From Planctomycetota bacterium (GTDB taxonomy: Bacteria; Planctomycetota; Phycisphaerae; Phycisphaerales; UBA1924), in NCBI GenBank assembly GCA_033763975.1, contig JANRJM010000017.1:62001-126000 (forward strand): a DNA stretch of 64,000 bases. The letters run 5' to 3'. This document shows, one piece after another, positions 1 through 9,100 of this stretch; the stretch's first letter is position 1, and each line of letters begins with the position of its first letter. The translations under genes and the position numbers were made by a program. A model generated the notes under the pieces. The model saw only the letters and a program-made list of their open reading frames with translations. It searched no databases and was not told the DNA's origin.

Positions 1-1880
1 AGCACCAGTTCCCAGGCGCCGGCGACGGACTTGCCCAGGTACCGCCCGGCAACAGCGGCCCGCTCGCCCAGCGTGGAGCCGCGGATGGTCTCGATGACGC
101 GGACGGGCGTGTCCGACCAGTCGAGCACGCCGCCGCGAGAGGACGCGCGGTACACCACCGACGCGCGCGGGGCGTCGGCGGCGGGCGGGGCGACGCGTTC
201 GTCGGCGAGCGCCGGGGCCGGTACGGGTTCGAACCAGTCGGACGGCAGGTCCCGCCACTGCGTGCCCGAGTCGTCGGCGACGGGGATGTCGAGATACGTG
301 GAGACGCCCGGCGCGGCCGAGGCGGTGTAGATCGCCTCCGCGCCCAGCGAGGCGGAATACACCGAGCCCGCGTCGTACCACGGCACGGCGGGCTCGCACC
401 ACGCGCTGTACGCGGGGACGGCCGGAATCACGGCGCAGTACGACACGGGGCGGCAGATTACGACGGGCGTGCACCACGCGCCGCACGGATCGAACCCGCA
501 GCGGTGCCACGAACGCCAGGACGGCGGGCAGGGGGCGTAGTGGTAGCGGTGCCCGTACCAGTGCGAGCGGTACGACACGGTCGTGTACCACGGGTCGCAC
601 CAGGGGTCGCGATACCAGTGCGACCAGCCGCTGGAGTACCCGACCGAGACGCCCCACCCGGCGGAACCGAAGCCGATGGAGATGCCCCAGCCGGAGGAAC
701 GGGGACGGATCCAGTCGCAATCGTCTTCCCAGTGCCGGTAGCCGCGGGAATGCCGGTAGTGGGCGTACGAGCCGTGCCCGTGCCCGTAGCCGCGGTGGTC
801 ATCGTGATGATCCCAGTGCCGCTCGGAATGGTGGCCCCGGTACGAATCGTGCCCGCGCCCGTCGTGGAGACGCTCGGGCGTCTGGGCCGCGACGGCGACC
901 GATCGCTCGACCATGCGGGCCCGCGGGTGCGTCGATGCGTACGTGAACGACTCGGGCGCGGTGCGCGTGCTCGGGGTCCGCTCGCGCGAGACGACCTCGA
1001 CCGCGTTGGGCTCGGCCTTCTCCGCGGGGCGAGTTGCGGCCCGGTCGATCGGCGTGAAGATGCGGCGTGCCGGGCCGGTGCGCGTGCTGGGATCGGTGCG
1101 CACGACCTCCGCCGGCGGGCGGTTCTGCGGGACGTTCTTCACCACGCCGTCGGGCCCGGTGAACGTGGAGGGCGGGGCGACGCGCGGCGCATCGGCGTTC
1201 GAGGCGGAGTCACGCGCGCGGTCCATCATTCGGAACCGCGGGTTGGTCGGCGCTCGCTCCACCGTCCCTCGCCCGACGGTGGAGCGGTCCATCTTGAGGT
1301 CGCTGGGCGGGGGCGTCGCCGGCCGGGTGGGCGCGCGGTCCGGCCCGGACAGGTCCGAGGGCGTGCTCGACTGCATCGGAGGCGGAGAAGTTCGCGGCTG
1401 AGGCCCGGTCCGCTCGAGCATGCGCTGGCGGGGGTTCGGGGGCGCGACGTACCCGCCCGGCACGCTGGACGAGGAGCGCGGCGCGGGACCAACCTGCGGC
1501 GTGCGCGCCCTGGGTGCCTGCGGCGCGGGGGCCGCCTGCGGCGCGCGAGGTCCCGGGGCCGGCGCGGCGCGGCGGTCGTCGGAGCGCGGCGGGGGCGTCG
1601 GGCCGGCACGCTCGATCATCCGGGCGCGCGGGTTCGAACTGGGCGCGGGACGCGAAGGCTCGGCGCGCGGCGGCTCGGCGCGCGGCGCGGGAGCCGCCCG
1701 GGGCGCCTCGACACGCGGCGCGGGACGCGGCTGCTCGGCACGCGGCGCCTGCTGGCGCGCGCGTTCCACCATCTTCGCGCGCGGGTTCTTGTTCTTGTCG
1801 TCGTCAGCCCTCGAGATCGGCGTGCCGGCGACCATCACCAGCGCGGCGCACGCGGCGAGCGGGATCCAACGGCTCTTCAT
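1..1880 (-). CDS. Secreted Pro/Ala/Arg-rich protein with five NPRxRM repeats (3' end outside window)
   Basis: The frame is open from an ATG at 1880 to the left edge of the window (626 codons), so the C-terminus is missing. A signal peptide (hydrophobic residues about 6-20) is followed by a Pro/Ala/Arg-rich region to about residue 330. This region holds five copies of a ten-residue motif, consensus NPRxRMxERA. A His-rich stretch (about 338-385) follows, then a Trp/Tyr/Cys/Gly-rich segment (about 385-490), then a more ordinary region to the edge. The start lies 8 bp after the stop of the zinc-ribbon membrane protein gene, so the two are probably cotranscribed. I do not recognise the family. The repeats look like short linear motifs in a disordered exported protein; the His/aromatic part could bind metal or surface polymer, which is a guess. 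Several long frames on the opposite strand are shadows of this gene. Confidence 0.75.
   Translation of the reverse strand, partial: MKSRWIPLAACAALVMVAGTPISRADDDKNKNPRAKMVERARQQAPRAEQPRPAPRVEAPRAAPAPRAEPPRAEPSRPAPSSNPRARMIERAGPTPPPRSDDRRAAPAPGPRAPQAAPAPQAPRARTPQVGPAPRSSSSVPGGYVAPPNPRQRMLERTGPQPRTSPPPMQSSTPSDLSGPDRAPTRPATPPPSDLKMDRSTVGRGTVERAPTNPRFRMMDRARDSASNADAPRVAPPSTFTGPDGVVKNVPQNRPPAEVVRTDPSTRTGPARRIFTPIDRAATRPAEKAEPNAVEVVSRERTPSTRTAPESFTYASTHPRARMVERSVAVAAQTPERLHDGRGHDSYRGHHSERHWDHHDDHRGYGHGHGSYAHYRHSRGYRHWEDDCDWIRPRSSGWGISIGFGSAGWGVSVGYSSGWSHWYRDPWCDPWYTTVSYRSHWYGHRYHYAPCPPSWRSWHRCGFDPCGAWCTPVVICRPVSYCAVIPAVPAYSAWCEPAVPWYDAGSVYSASLGAEAIYTASAAPGVSTYLDIPVADDSGTQWRDLPSDWFEPVPAPALADERVAPPAADAPRASVVYRASSRGGVLDWSDTPVRVIETIRGSTLGERAAVAGRYLGKSVAGAWELV
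900..1787 (-). repeat. Five-copy NPRxRM peptide repeat
   Basis: Five ten-codon repeats lie within the secreted protein: NPRAKMVERA (1758-1787), NPRARMIERA (1605-1634), NPRQRMLERT (1407-1436), NPRFRMMDRA (1215-1244) and HPRARMVERS (900-929). Spacing is 51, 66, 64 and 105 residues. The linkers between copies are low-complexity and do not align well, so the short motif is what is conserved. Confidence 0.85.
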
Positions 1881-1888
1881 CTCAGGGT

Positions 1889-2491
1889 TCATGAGAGTGT
1901 TTGAGGCGCGGGGAGAGAGGATGTTCCGAGATTCCGCGCCCCACCTTTGTACGGACGATATCCGTCCGGGTTTCCCGGGGCATCCCGCAGGGCGCCGGCA
2001 ACCGCGGCCTGGTGCGCGACAGGCTGGACGCCCCAGCCGCATTCCGGGCACATTCGCCCTGCGTTCGGGTGTGCGAGGGTGGGATGCTCGCAGCAGGGGC
2101 AGGCGCCGGCGAGGACGCGCCGAGCCCGGTACATCCCCCACCGCCGGGCCGCCAGAAGGCCGACCGGCACCGCGGCCACCCACAGGGGCACGTGCAAGTA
2201 CCTGTAGCCCGACGGGAACGGCCACGGCGCCTCGGCGACGTGGTACGGGCGCCAGTTCAGGCGCACCGTGCCCGCCCCGAACTGCCGGCACACGAACTGC
2301 AGAGGGCTGGCGACGGTGGCGTAGCGGCTGTACCCGATGACGAGCTCACCCTGGTTGACCGTCACCTGCGTCCCGCCGCTGGACGTCCTCGCCCACAGGC
2401 CGATCTGTCGGAACGCGCTGGCCCACACAGCCAGACCGAGCGCGCAGGCGATGAACGTCCAACCCCAGGGCGCGGTGCCGGTGTGGCGCAT
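1889..2491 (-). CDS. Small membrane protein with C-terminal zinc-ribbon motif
   Basis: A 200-residue protein. The ATG at 2491 is chosen because a GGAG Shine-Dalgarno sequence precedes it; a longer in-frame extension reaches 3016 but runs antisense to the next gene. Hydrophobic segments at about 11-27 and 101-115 suggest two membrane passes around a roughly 75-residue extracytoplasmic part. After the second segment come Cys131, Cys133, Cys134 and Cys148/Cys151, a plausible cytoplasmic zinc ribbon. The layout resembles small planctomycete hypothetical proteins; no function can be assigned. It diverges from the lipoprotein gene at 2598 across a 106-bp gap and is followed after 8 bp by the NPRxRM protein gene. 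Confidence 0.75.
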   Translation of the reverse strand: MRHTGTAPWGWTFIACALGLAVWASAFRQIGLWARTSSGGTQVTVNQGELVIGYSRYATVASPLQFVCRQFGAGTVRLNWRPYHVAEAPWPFPSGYRYLHVPLWVAAVPVGLLAARRWGMYRARRVLAGACPCCEHPTLAHPNAGRMCPECGWGVQPVAHQAAVAGALRDAPGNPDGYRPYKGGARNLGTSSLPAPQTLS

Positions 2492-2597
2492 GAAACGAGC
2501 CTCCGTTTGAGATGAACGATCTCTCAGGTTGATCGGGCATCGGCGCCGTCCGTCTCGACGATTCATCCGATCGTCCGGACGCGCGGTACGCTTTCGC

Positions 2598-3383
2598 ATG
2601 AGAACGTCCATCCTGCTGGTGCTGGCGATGTGCGTTGCGGTCCTCCCGGGGTGCGTCGCGTGGGAGATCCGCGACGAGATCCGCGGTGCCAACGCGAAGC
2701 TCGACTCGGTGCAGTCCACGCTCGGGCAGACCAACGAGCGACTCAACTCTGTCGAGGACAAGCTCACCCGACTGGAGACCACCAACGCGCTGCTCGGGAA
2801 TGTCGAGCAGGGGCTGGGGCGGATCGACTCCACCAACTCGTCGCTCTCCACCCTCGAGCAGCAGCTCGCGGTGCTGAACTCGATCAACACCTCGCTCCAG
2901 CGGCTGGACTCGCACCTGGCCTCGCTGCGCGGCACCATCGGGCGGATCGACAGCGTGATGCCCTTCCTCGACCTGGGGGGCGGGCCGGTGGACGTCCCGC
3001 CCGCGCCGCCGGCCAACGCCGAGGGCTCGCCCGAGGGGAGCCCCGCGGACGGCGGAACGCCCGGCGGCCAGGCGGCACCCGCGCGACGCGATCCGCTGCT
3101 GGGGGCGTGGGTGAGCGTCTACCCCGACGGCACAATGGCGCTCGTGTTCTTCACCGACGGAAAACTCGTCTACGCGGCGCAGGGGCTCGGAGCGCACGAC
3201 TGGACGTGGAGGCGCGACGGGGCGAACCTGGTCCTGGTGGAGCCCGCGCGCCAGGCGCAGGACCTCAACGGCGAGGTGACCACGATTCCGGCGCGGGAGC
3301 GTACGTTTGTTGTGGAGGCGGTGGCGGCCCGTTCACTGGTGCTGCGCGAGGGGAACGTTCTGCGGATGTTCTCAAGGCCGTAG
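2598..3383 (+). CDS. Lipoprotein with long coiled coil
   Basis: A 261-residue predicted outer-membrane or periplasmic lipoprotein. The start at 2598 places a typical lipoprotein signal directly at the N-terminus, with lipobox LPGC and the lipidated Cys at residue 19; the frame also opens upstream but gives an Arg-rich, unlikely leader. Residues about 25-115 are heptad-like and rich in Leu, Ser, Asn and Glu, as expected of a coiled coil. A Pro/Gly/Ala-rich linker follows, then a compact C-terminal domain of about 100 residues beginning near PLLGAWVSVYPDG, which looks like a small beta-rich domain. There is no good Shine-Dalgarno. Function unknown; the shape recalls cell-envelope tethering lipoproteins. 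Confidence 0.75.
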   Translation: MRTSILLVLAMCVAVLPGCVAWEIRDEIRGANAKLDSVQSTLGQTNERLNSVEDKLTRLETTNALLGNVEQGLGRIDSTNSSLSTLEQQLAVLNSINTSLQRLDSHLASLRGTIGRIDSVMPFLDLGGGPVDVPPAPPANAEGSPEGSPADGGTPGGQAAPARRDPLLGAWVSVYPDGTMALVFFTDGKLVYAAQGLGAHDWTWRRDGANLVLVEPARQAQDLNGEVTTIPARERTFVVEAVAARSLVLREGNVLRMFSRP

Positions 3384-3471
3384 TGGGAGCGATCGGGCTC
3401 GCGTCGCACGGAGACGGGCCCTCGCCGGCGCTCCGGGCGTTTTCAGAGGGCGGATCGGTCAGGGCCGGCGC

Positions 3472-4623
3472 CTATTCCAGCCAGTCTTCGGCGGCGAGCC
3501 GCTCGGGCACGTACGTCTCGGTCACGTACGAGATGTCCTTGTTAAGCATGGCTTCGACTTCCATCTTGAAGCCGTTGTCGAGGAGCATGCGGATCTCCTT
3601 CTGCCAGCCCTTGTGCTCGGCGAACCAGGGGTAGGCGAGGATCTCGTTGGCGCGCTTGATGTCGGTGTCCTTGAGCTCGATCTTGACGGCGTCGGAAAGA
3701 TCGCACTCGACGAAGTCCTTGGCGCGAACGCCCAGAAACTTCGCCTCGGGGATGGCGAGGCGTGAAGACTCGAACGCCAGCGAGATCGAGCCCTGCTTGA
3801 TGACGCTGTAGATGTAGTGCCCCCAGGGATCGCAGTCGAGCAGGCAGATGACGGGGAGTTTGAGCTCCTGGTTGAATCGCTGGAGGAGCCGCCGGACGCC
3901 CCGGGGGGGCTGGCCCCCGCCGTGGGTGAGGATGCAGTTGTGCTTCTCCCAGAAGCGGTCCTCGTTGAAGCGATTCCAGACGGTGCCCTTCTCCACATGC
4001 AGGACGAACTCGGCCTCGCACTTGCCGAACTCGAAGATGTCGGGCTCGACGATGCTGGGGATGCCGTGCCCGCCCCGCCCGGTCTGGCGGCAGTCGATGA
4101 CATCGCCCCCGTCGACGATGGTGATGTTGCCGGCCATGACGCCGCGGTTCTCGGCGAAGATGTGCAGTTCCTCGCGCAGGGCCCCGAGCGAGACCTCGAG
4201 GTCTTCGAGGATGGGGTCGGACTCGTCCTGGGTGTCGAAGGTGTTCTCCTTCGTGCCCGCGACGGTGTGCTTGGCGATGTAGAACACACCTCGCAGGCTG
4301 GAAGTCTTGCCCTCGTCGATGAGCTTCTTGATCGTGCTCGCGTGGAGCATGGTCTGCATGAACTGCTTGGCCTGGTTCAGGTTGAACAGCTCGCGCTCGG
4401 CGGTGGCGTCGCCCATCTGCAGGATCTTCTGCTTCTTGCTCCACGTCGTGTTGCTCTTGGTGCGCAGCGGGATGTCGAGGCGGGGCTCCTTCCCGGCTTT
4501 GGCGGTCTTCGCCACCGTGGAGGCCAGCCCCGTGAGCTTGCCCAGGGTGACGCGGTCTCGCTCCTTGAGGGCGGCGCCCCCCGCCTTGGCGTCGGACTTC
4601 TTCGGGGCGGCTTTCTTGGCCAT
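3472..4623 (-). CDS. top6A: DNA topoisomerase VI subunit A (Spo11-like)
   Basis: A 383-residue protein matching the DNA-cleaving subunit of topoisomerase VI (type IIB), which makes ATP-dependent double-strand breaks together with subunit B. The 5Y-CAP region carries SSLRGVFYIAKH, with Tyr115 in the place of the catalytic tyrosine. The Toprim domain has Glu211 (HVEKG) and the acidic pair D263-x-D265 in LLDCDPWGHY. The C-terminus has the family-typical KMEVEAML...YVPERL...DWLE ending. The N-terminus is a Lys/Ala-rich tail. The ATG at 4623 is preceded by GGAG. No B subunit lies next to it, unlike in most archaea. Topo VI is sporadic in bacteria, so a separately encoded partner or a partnerless nuclease are both possible. 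Confidence 0.9.
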   Translation of the reverse strand: MAKKAAPKKSDAKAGGAALKERDRVTLGKLTGLASTVAKTAKAGKEPRLDIPLRTKSNTTWSKKQKILQMGDATAERELFNLNQAKQFMQTMLHASTIKKLIDEGKTSSLRGVFYIAKHTVAGTKENTFDTQDESDPILEDLEVSLGALREELHIFAENRGVMAGNITIVDGGDVIDCRQTGRGGHGIPSIVEPDIFEFGKCEAEFVLHVEKGTVWNRFNEDRFWEKHNCILTHGGGQPPRGVRRLLQRFNQELKLPVICLLDCDPWGHYIYSVIKQGSISLAFESSRLAIPEAKFLGVRAKDFVECDLSDAVKIELKDTDIKRANEILAYPWFAEHKGWQKEIRMLLDNGFKMEVEAMLNKDISYVTETYVPERLAAEDWLE

Positions 4624-4717
4624 GCGTTCGCACTCCGTTGCTGGGGCCCTGCGGCTGGAAGGTCCAGTGTAGAAGCGGGCGGCGGGCGCGGGCCGCCCGC
4701 GCGGTATGCTGGTCGCC

Positions 4718-5581
4718 ATGAACCGGATTCTCGTGTGCGTGGCGTTCGCGGCGTGCGGCGCGTCGGCCCTGGCGCAGTCCATGGCCCCCGCGACCGACCC
4801 GGGCCAGAAGCAGTCGCCGAGCGCCGAACCGCCCCCCACCCTGCGCGGGCCCGACGTGCCCCGCGAGGTCAAGACGACGCTCGTGCAGCGCGACGCGCGG
4901 GGGAACCTGCGGCGGGTGGAAGGGCGCCCGGAGGACGCGGCGCTGGCGCTGCTCGATCTCGAGCCCGACGTGCGCGAGCGCGCCAAGAGCGTGGCGTCGG
5001 ACCGGGCCGTGCGACTGGGCACGCGCATGATCGAGGACATCGAGCGGGTGCGGGTCATCTCGGACGCGACGCAGGCGGGAGACCGCGAGCGTGCGGCCGA
5101 CCTGGTCCGCGAGTTCTGGCACGAGTTCGAGGCGGGCGAGCCGCGCGAGCCCCTGCTGGCGGAGATCGCCGGGATGCTCACCACCGAGCAGGCGGCGTCG
5201 CTGCGCCGGCTGACGGACGAGTACTGGAACGCGTGGATCGACTGGGAGCTGCGCAACAGCAAGGACACGTCGGAACGCGCGCGAGAGCGCGTGCGCACGC
5301 GCCTCGCGTTCCAGCTCTTCCAGGACGAGGTGCGCCAGGCGTACGAGCGGATCATCAAGCCGTATCGCGATCGCATCGAGGGGCTGTACGGCGCACTCGA
5401 CCCGACGCCCGAGCAGCGCGAGGCCATCCGCGACGTGGTGATCGCGTACGTGAAGGAATCGAAGGCCAAGCCCACGCCCGAGCAGCGCCGGGCGGTGCTG
5501 GGAAAGATCTACCGACTGCTGGACGAAGAGCGGCGGGCGAAGTTCTTCGACCTCGTGGCGCGCGACGTGTCGAATCCATAG
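4718..5581 (+). CDS. Exported helical protein, unknown function
   Basis: A 287-residue protein starting at the ATG at 4718, which gives a clean signal peptide ending in ALAQS; the ATG four codons upstream (4706) is also possible. The mature part is charged and almost entirely helical, rich in Arg, Glu and Ala, with repeated short motifs such as EQREAIRDVV and EQRRAVLGKIY in its second half, reminiscent of Spy/LTXXQ-type periplasmic helical proteins. That likeness is weak. It is transcribed divergently from the topoisomerase VI A gene and followed 41 bp later by the DUF1801 gene, so the two may share a transcript. Confidence 0.7.
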   Translation: MNRILVCVAFAACGASALAQSMAPATDPGQKQSPSAEPPPTLRGPDVPREVKTTLVQRDARGNLRRVEGRPEDAALALLDLEPDVRERAKSVASDRAVRLGTRMIEDIERVRVISDATQAGDRERAADLVREFWHEFEAGEPREPLLAEIAGMLTTEQAASLRRLTDEYWNAWIDWELRNSKDTSERARERVRTRLAFQLFQDEVRQAYERIIKPYRDRIEGLYGALDPTPEQREAIRDVVIAYVKESKAKPTPEQRRAVLGKIYRLLDEERRAKFFDLVARDVSNP

Positions 5582-5610
5582 CATGCGATGTCGCGGACGG
5601 CGTCGCGGTG

Positions 5611-5616
5611 GAGGAG
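5611..5616 (+). promoter_or_regulatory. Shine-Dalgarno fixing the DUF1801 start
   Basis: GAGGAG lies six bases upstream of the ATG at 5623 and is absent before the other in-frame starts. Confidence 0.7.
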
Positions 5617-5622
5617 TTTCGC

Positions 5623-6135
5623 ATGGCGGAGCAGGCGAAGAAGAAAAAGAAGAAGAAGGCGAAAAAGAAGTCCGCCGGGGCTTCGGGCGGGCGCATGAAG
5701 AAGGCGGCCCCTCGCCCCACGCGATCCGGCTCGACGCACGCCTTCCCATCGAAGGCTCCCGCGAGCGCGACGAGACGATCGGACTATGGCGAGCCCGGGC
5801 ACGTCGCGATCGATCGCCTGCCCGAGCCCCATCGCTCCATCGCCCGCGCCGCCGACGCGATGATCGTGCGGGCTGTGAAAGGGTGCGAGTCAGTGGTCAA
5901 GTGGGGCAACGCGTGCTACTTCAAGGACGGGGTAGCGTTCGCCGCGCTCGCACGCACGAAGAAGGGCATCAACCTCGTGCTCCCCGGCGTGGGACTCGAC
6001 GACCCGCACGGGCTGCTCGAGGGCTCCGGGGCGTTCATGCGCCACATCAAGCTCCACGACGCGGACATGGCGACGCGGCCCGGGGTGGCGGCGCTCGTCA
6101 AGCAGGCGGTCGGCGTGGGGTTCGAGCGGATGTGA
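5623..6135 (+). CDS. DUF1801-family protein with poly-lysine N-terminus
   Basis: A 170-residue protein. GAGGAG at 5611-5616, six bases before the ATG at 5623, fixes the start. Residues about 5-15 are almost pure lysine (KKKKKKKAKKK), followed by a basic low-complexity linker. The C-terminal 110 residues match the DUF1801 (YdhG-like) fold: an ESVVKWGNACYF motif, a KGINLVLPG strand and an MRHIKLHD segment near the end. The family has no settled biochemical role. The lysine tail is a local addition that could promote nucleic-acid or ribosome binding, which is a guess. The gene converges on putA with a 40-bp gap. Confidence 0.85.
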   Translation: MAEQAKKKKKKKAKKKSAGASGGRMKKAAPRPTRSGSTHAFPSKAPASATRRSDYGEPGHVAIDRLPEPHRSIARAADAMIVRAVKGCESVVKWGNACYFKDGVAFAALARTKKGINLVLPGVGLDDPHGLLEGSGAFMRHIKLHDADMATRPGVAALVKQAVGVGFERM

Positions 6136-6175
6136 CGCTCGGCCGGACCCGCGCACCACGGCGCACCCACCGGGC

Positions 6176-9100
6176 TCACAGCTCGGGCGCGAACCCGCGG
6201 CGCATCGTGTTCTCGGCGCAGTTGCGCGGCTCGACGAAGTGGTACAGGTACTCGAGGCCCCCGGCCTTCGTGCCCACGCCCGACATCCCGAACCCGCCGA
6301 ACGGGTGGCGGCCCACGAGCGCGCCGGTGATGCCCCGGTTGATGTAGAGGTTGCCGACGCGGAACTCACGCCGGGCCCGCTCGATGTTCGAGGGCTTGCG
6401 CGTGAACACCCCGCCCGTCAGCTTGAAGACGCTGGCGTTCGCGAGGTCGAGCGCGTGCGAAAAATCGCGCGCGTGCAGGATCGCCAGCACCGGGCCGAAG
6501 ATCTCTTCCTGCGCCAGTTCGTGCTCGGGCGGCACGGGCCAGAAGACGTGCGGCGAGACGAACTCCAGCGATTGCGAAACGCCCGCCTTCATCGCCCCGA
6601 TGTCCGGCGGCAGCGGCAGCGACGCGAACTCCAGCCCCGACTTCTTCGCCCGCTCGATGTACCCCTCGATCTTGGCCTTCGCGTCGGCGTCGATCACCGG
6701 GCCGACGTCCGTCCCGGGGCGGGTGGGGTCGCCGATGACCAGGGCCTTCATGGCCTCGGTGAGCCGGCGGCGGAACGCGGTGAACGCCGGGCCGTCGGGC
6801 CCCTGCGGGTCCACCACGATGCAGCGCGAGCAGGCCGAGCACTTCTGCCCCTGGTAGCCGAACGCGGAGTACCGCACGGCGAGGACGGCCTCGTCGAAGT
6901 CGGCGCTCGTGTCGACGATCAGCGCGTTCTTGCCGCCCATCTCGCAGACGACCTTCTTGACGTGCGTCGGCGCCGGGGCGGGCGCGCCCTCGGCGCGGGC
7001 GAAGGGCGACGGCGGCGCGGCGGCGTTGAGGATGTCGAGCCCGACCTCGCGCGAGCCGGTGAAGGCGATGAGCGCCACGCGCGGGTCGCGGACGAGTGCC
7101 GCGCCCGTCCTGCTGCCCGGGCCCGGGCAGAACTGCACGATGTCGTCGGTGCGCACGCGGGCGCCGCCGGCCTCGGCCAGCACCTCGCGCAGCGAATCGC
7201 GCAGGATGTCGATCATGATGCTCGCGATGCCTAGCGTCTGCTCGCTGGGCTTCACGATGACGGTGTTGCCGGTGACGAGGGCGGCGACGGCCATGCCGCA
7301 GCAGATCGCGAGCGGGAAGTTCCACGGCGCGATGACGACCGCGACGCCCCGGGGCTGGTGCCACTGCTCGTCGAGCTCGCCGATGAACCTGCCGAGGCGC
7401 TGGCGCTGGAACAGCGGCACGGCGCAGCGCGCGTAGAACTCGCAGAAGTCGATGGCCTCGCAGACGTCGGCGTCGGCCTCGCGCCAGGCCTTGCCGGCCT
7501 CCTTGATCATGACGCCCGATAGGCCGTCGCGCTCGGCGCGCATGCGGGCGGCGGCACGCACGAGCACCGCGGCGCGGAGCGCCGGGTCGGCGTCGCGCCA
7601 GGCGGGGAACGCGGCCTCGGCGCGGGCGACCATCTCGCGCGCGTGCTCGGGCGTGCGGTCGTTGGCGATGCGCGGCACGGTGGCCTTCGCCACCGCCGCC
7701 CCGAACGCCTCGCGCTGCCTGGCGTCGGCGAAGTCGCGCAGGGGCTCGTTGAAGAACGGGCGGGGCGCGACGCCCGGCACGACCGGCGAGAGGTTGTGCC
7801 GCTCGGGCATCACCTCCGGCGAGAGCGTCAGCACGCCCGCGCCGGGCTCGCGCGCGGGCGGGGCGGGGGCGCGCAGCAGCACGGCGGGGTCGGCGTTGTC
7901 GAGGAACCCGGCCTTCAGCCAGCTCTCGTTGCTCGTGTTCTCCAGCAGCCGGCGCACGAGGTACGCCATCCCCGGGATCATCTCGCCCACGGGGACGTAC
8001 TCGCGCACGCGCAGGCCCATCTCGCCCGCGGCGTACTTGAGCTGGTCGGCCATGCCGTGCAGCATCTGGATCTCGATCGCGCTGTGCGGCAGGCCGCGAG
8101 ATTCGGCGCCCGCGAGCGCCGCGGCGATCGACCGCACGTTGTGGCTGCCCAGGGCCAGCTTCACGCCCCCCTCACCGGCGGTGCGCGGGCACGCGTCGAG
8201 GAAGACACCCGTCATGCGCTCGAAGCACGCGTCGGTCTGCCACTTCTCGCTCCAGACCGGCACGGGCCAGCCGTGCAGTTCGGCCTTGATCGTCTCGGCG
8301 TCCCAGTACGCGCCCTTCACCAGGCGCACCGTGACCTGCTTGCCCGTGCGGCGCGCCCACTCGCACACCCGGCGCGCGTCGTCGGGCCCGCTGCGCAGGT
8401 ACGCCTGCATCGCCAGCCCGCCCTGGAACTCCACCCGCTCGCGGCAGCGCATGAACAGGTCGATCGTGAGGTCCTTGAGCGCGTGGTGCTCCATGTCGAA
8501 GTTCACGAACACGCCCCGGTCGCGCGCCGTCTCGAGGATCGGCACGATGCGGCGCATCGCCTCGGCGATCGAGCCCTCGGTGTCGATCGGGTCGCACCGG
8601 GCCGAGAGCGCCGAGATCTTGATCGAGACGTTCGTCCGCGGGATCGGGCCCAGGTGGTCGCTCTCGAGGCGCGCCACGCCCGGCCAGGCGGCGACCGCGC
8701 CGGGCAGGTTCTGCACCAGGTCGAGGTACTTGCGCTGGTAGTGGTCCGCCTCTTCGTCCGAGACGCACACCTCCCCCAGCAGGTCGACCGAGAACGCGAT
8801 CCCGTCGTCCCACAGCGACTTGAGCCCGGGCAGGGCGCTCGCGGCGTCGGTGCCCGCGATGAACTTGCTCGCCATCCCCGTGATCTGCTTGCCGATCTGC
8901 GACGCCGCCAGCCCCTTCGCCAGCTTGCCCGCCTTGATCGCCGCGTCGATCACGCCCGGCACGGTGACGCCCGGCTGGCTCAGGTAGTCGGTCAGGTGGT
9001 CGTAGATGTCCTCGGGGGTCTTGAGCATCGGGAAGCAGTCGACGAACCGGAACAGTTGGACCTTGAAGTTGGGGTCCTTCATGGACCATTCCATCAGGGC

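Noticed and set aside
504-1904. A plus-strand frame of 466 codons at the left edge
   Set aside because: It opposes the NPRxRM protein, which has a signal peptide and regular repeats; this frame has only Arg/Gly/Val-rich filler.
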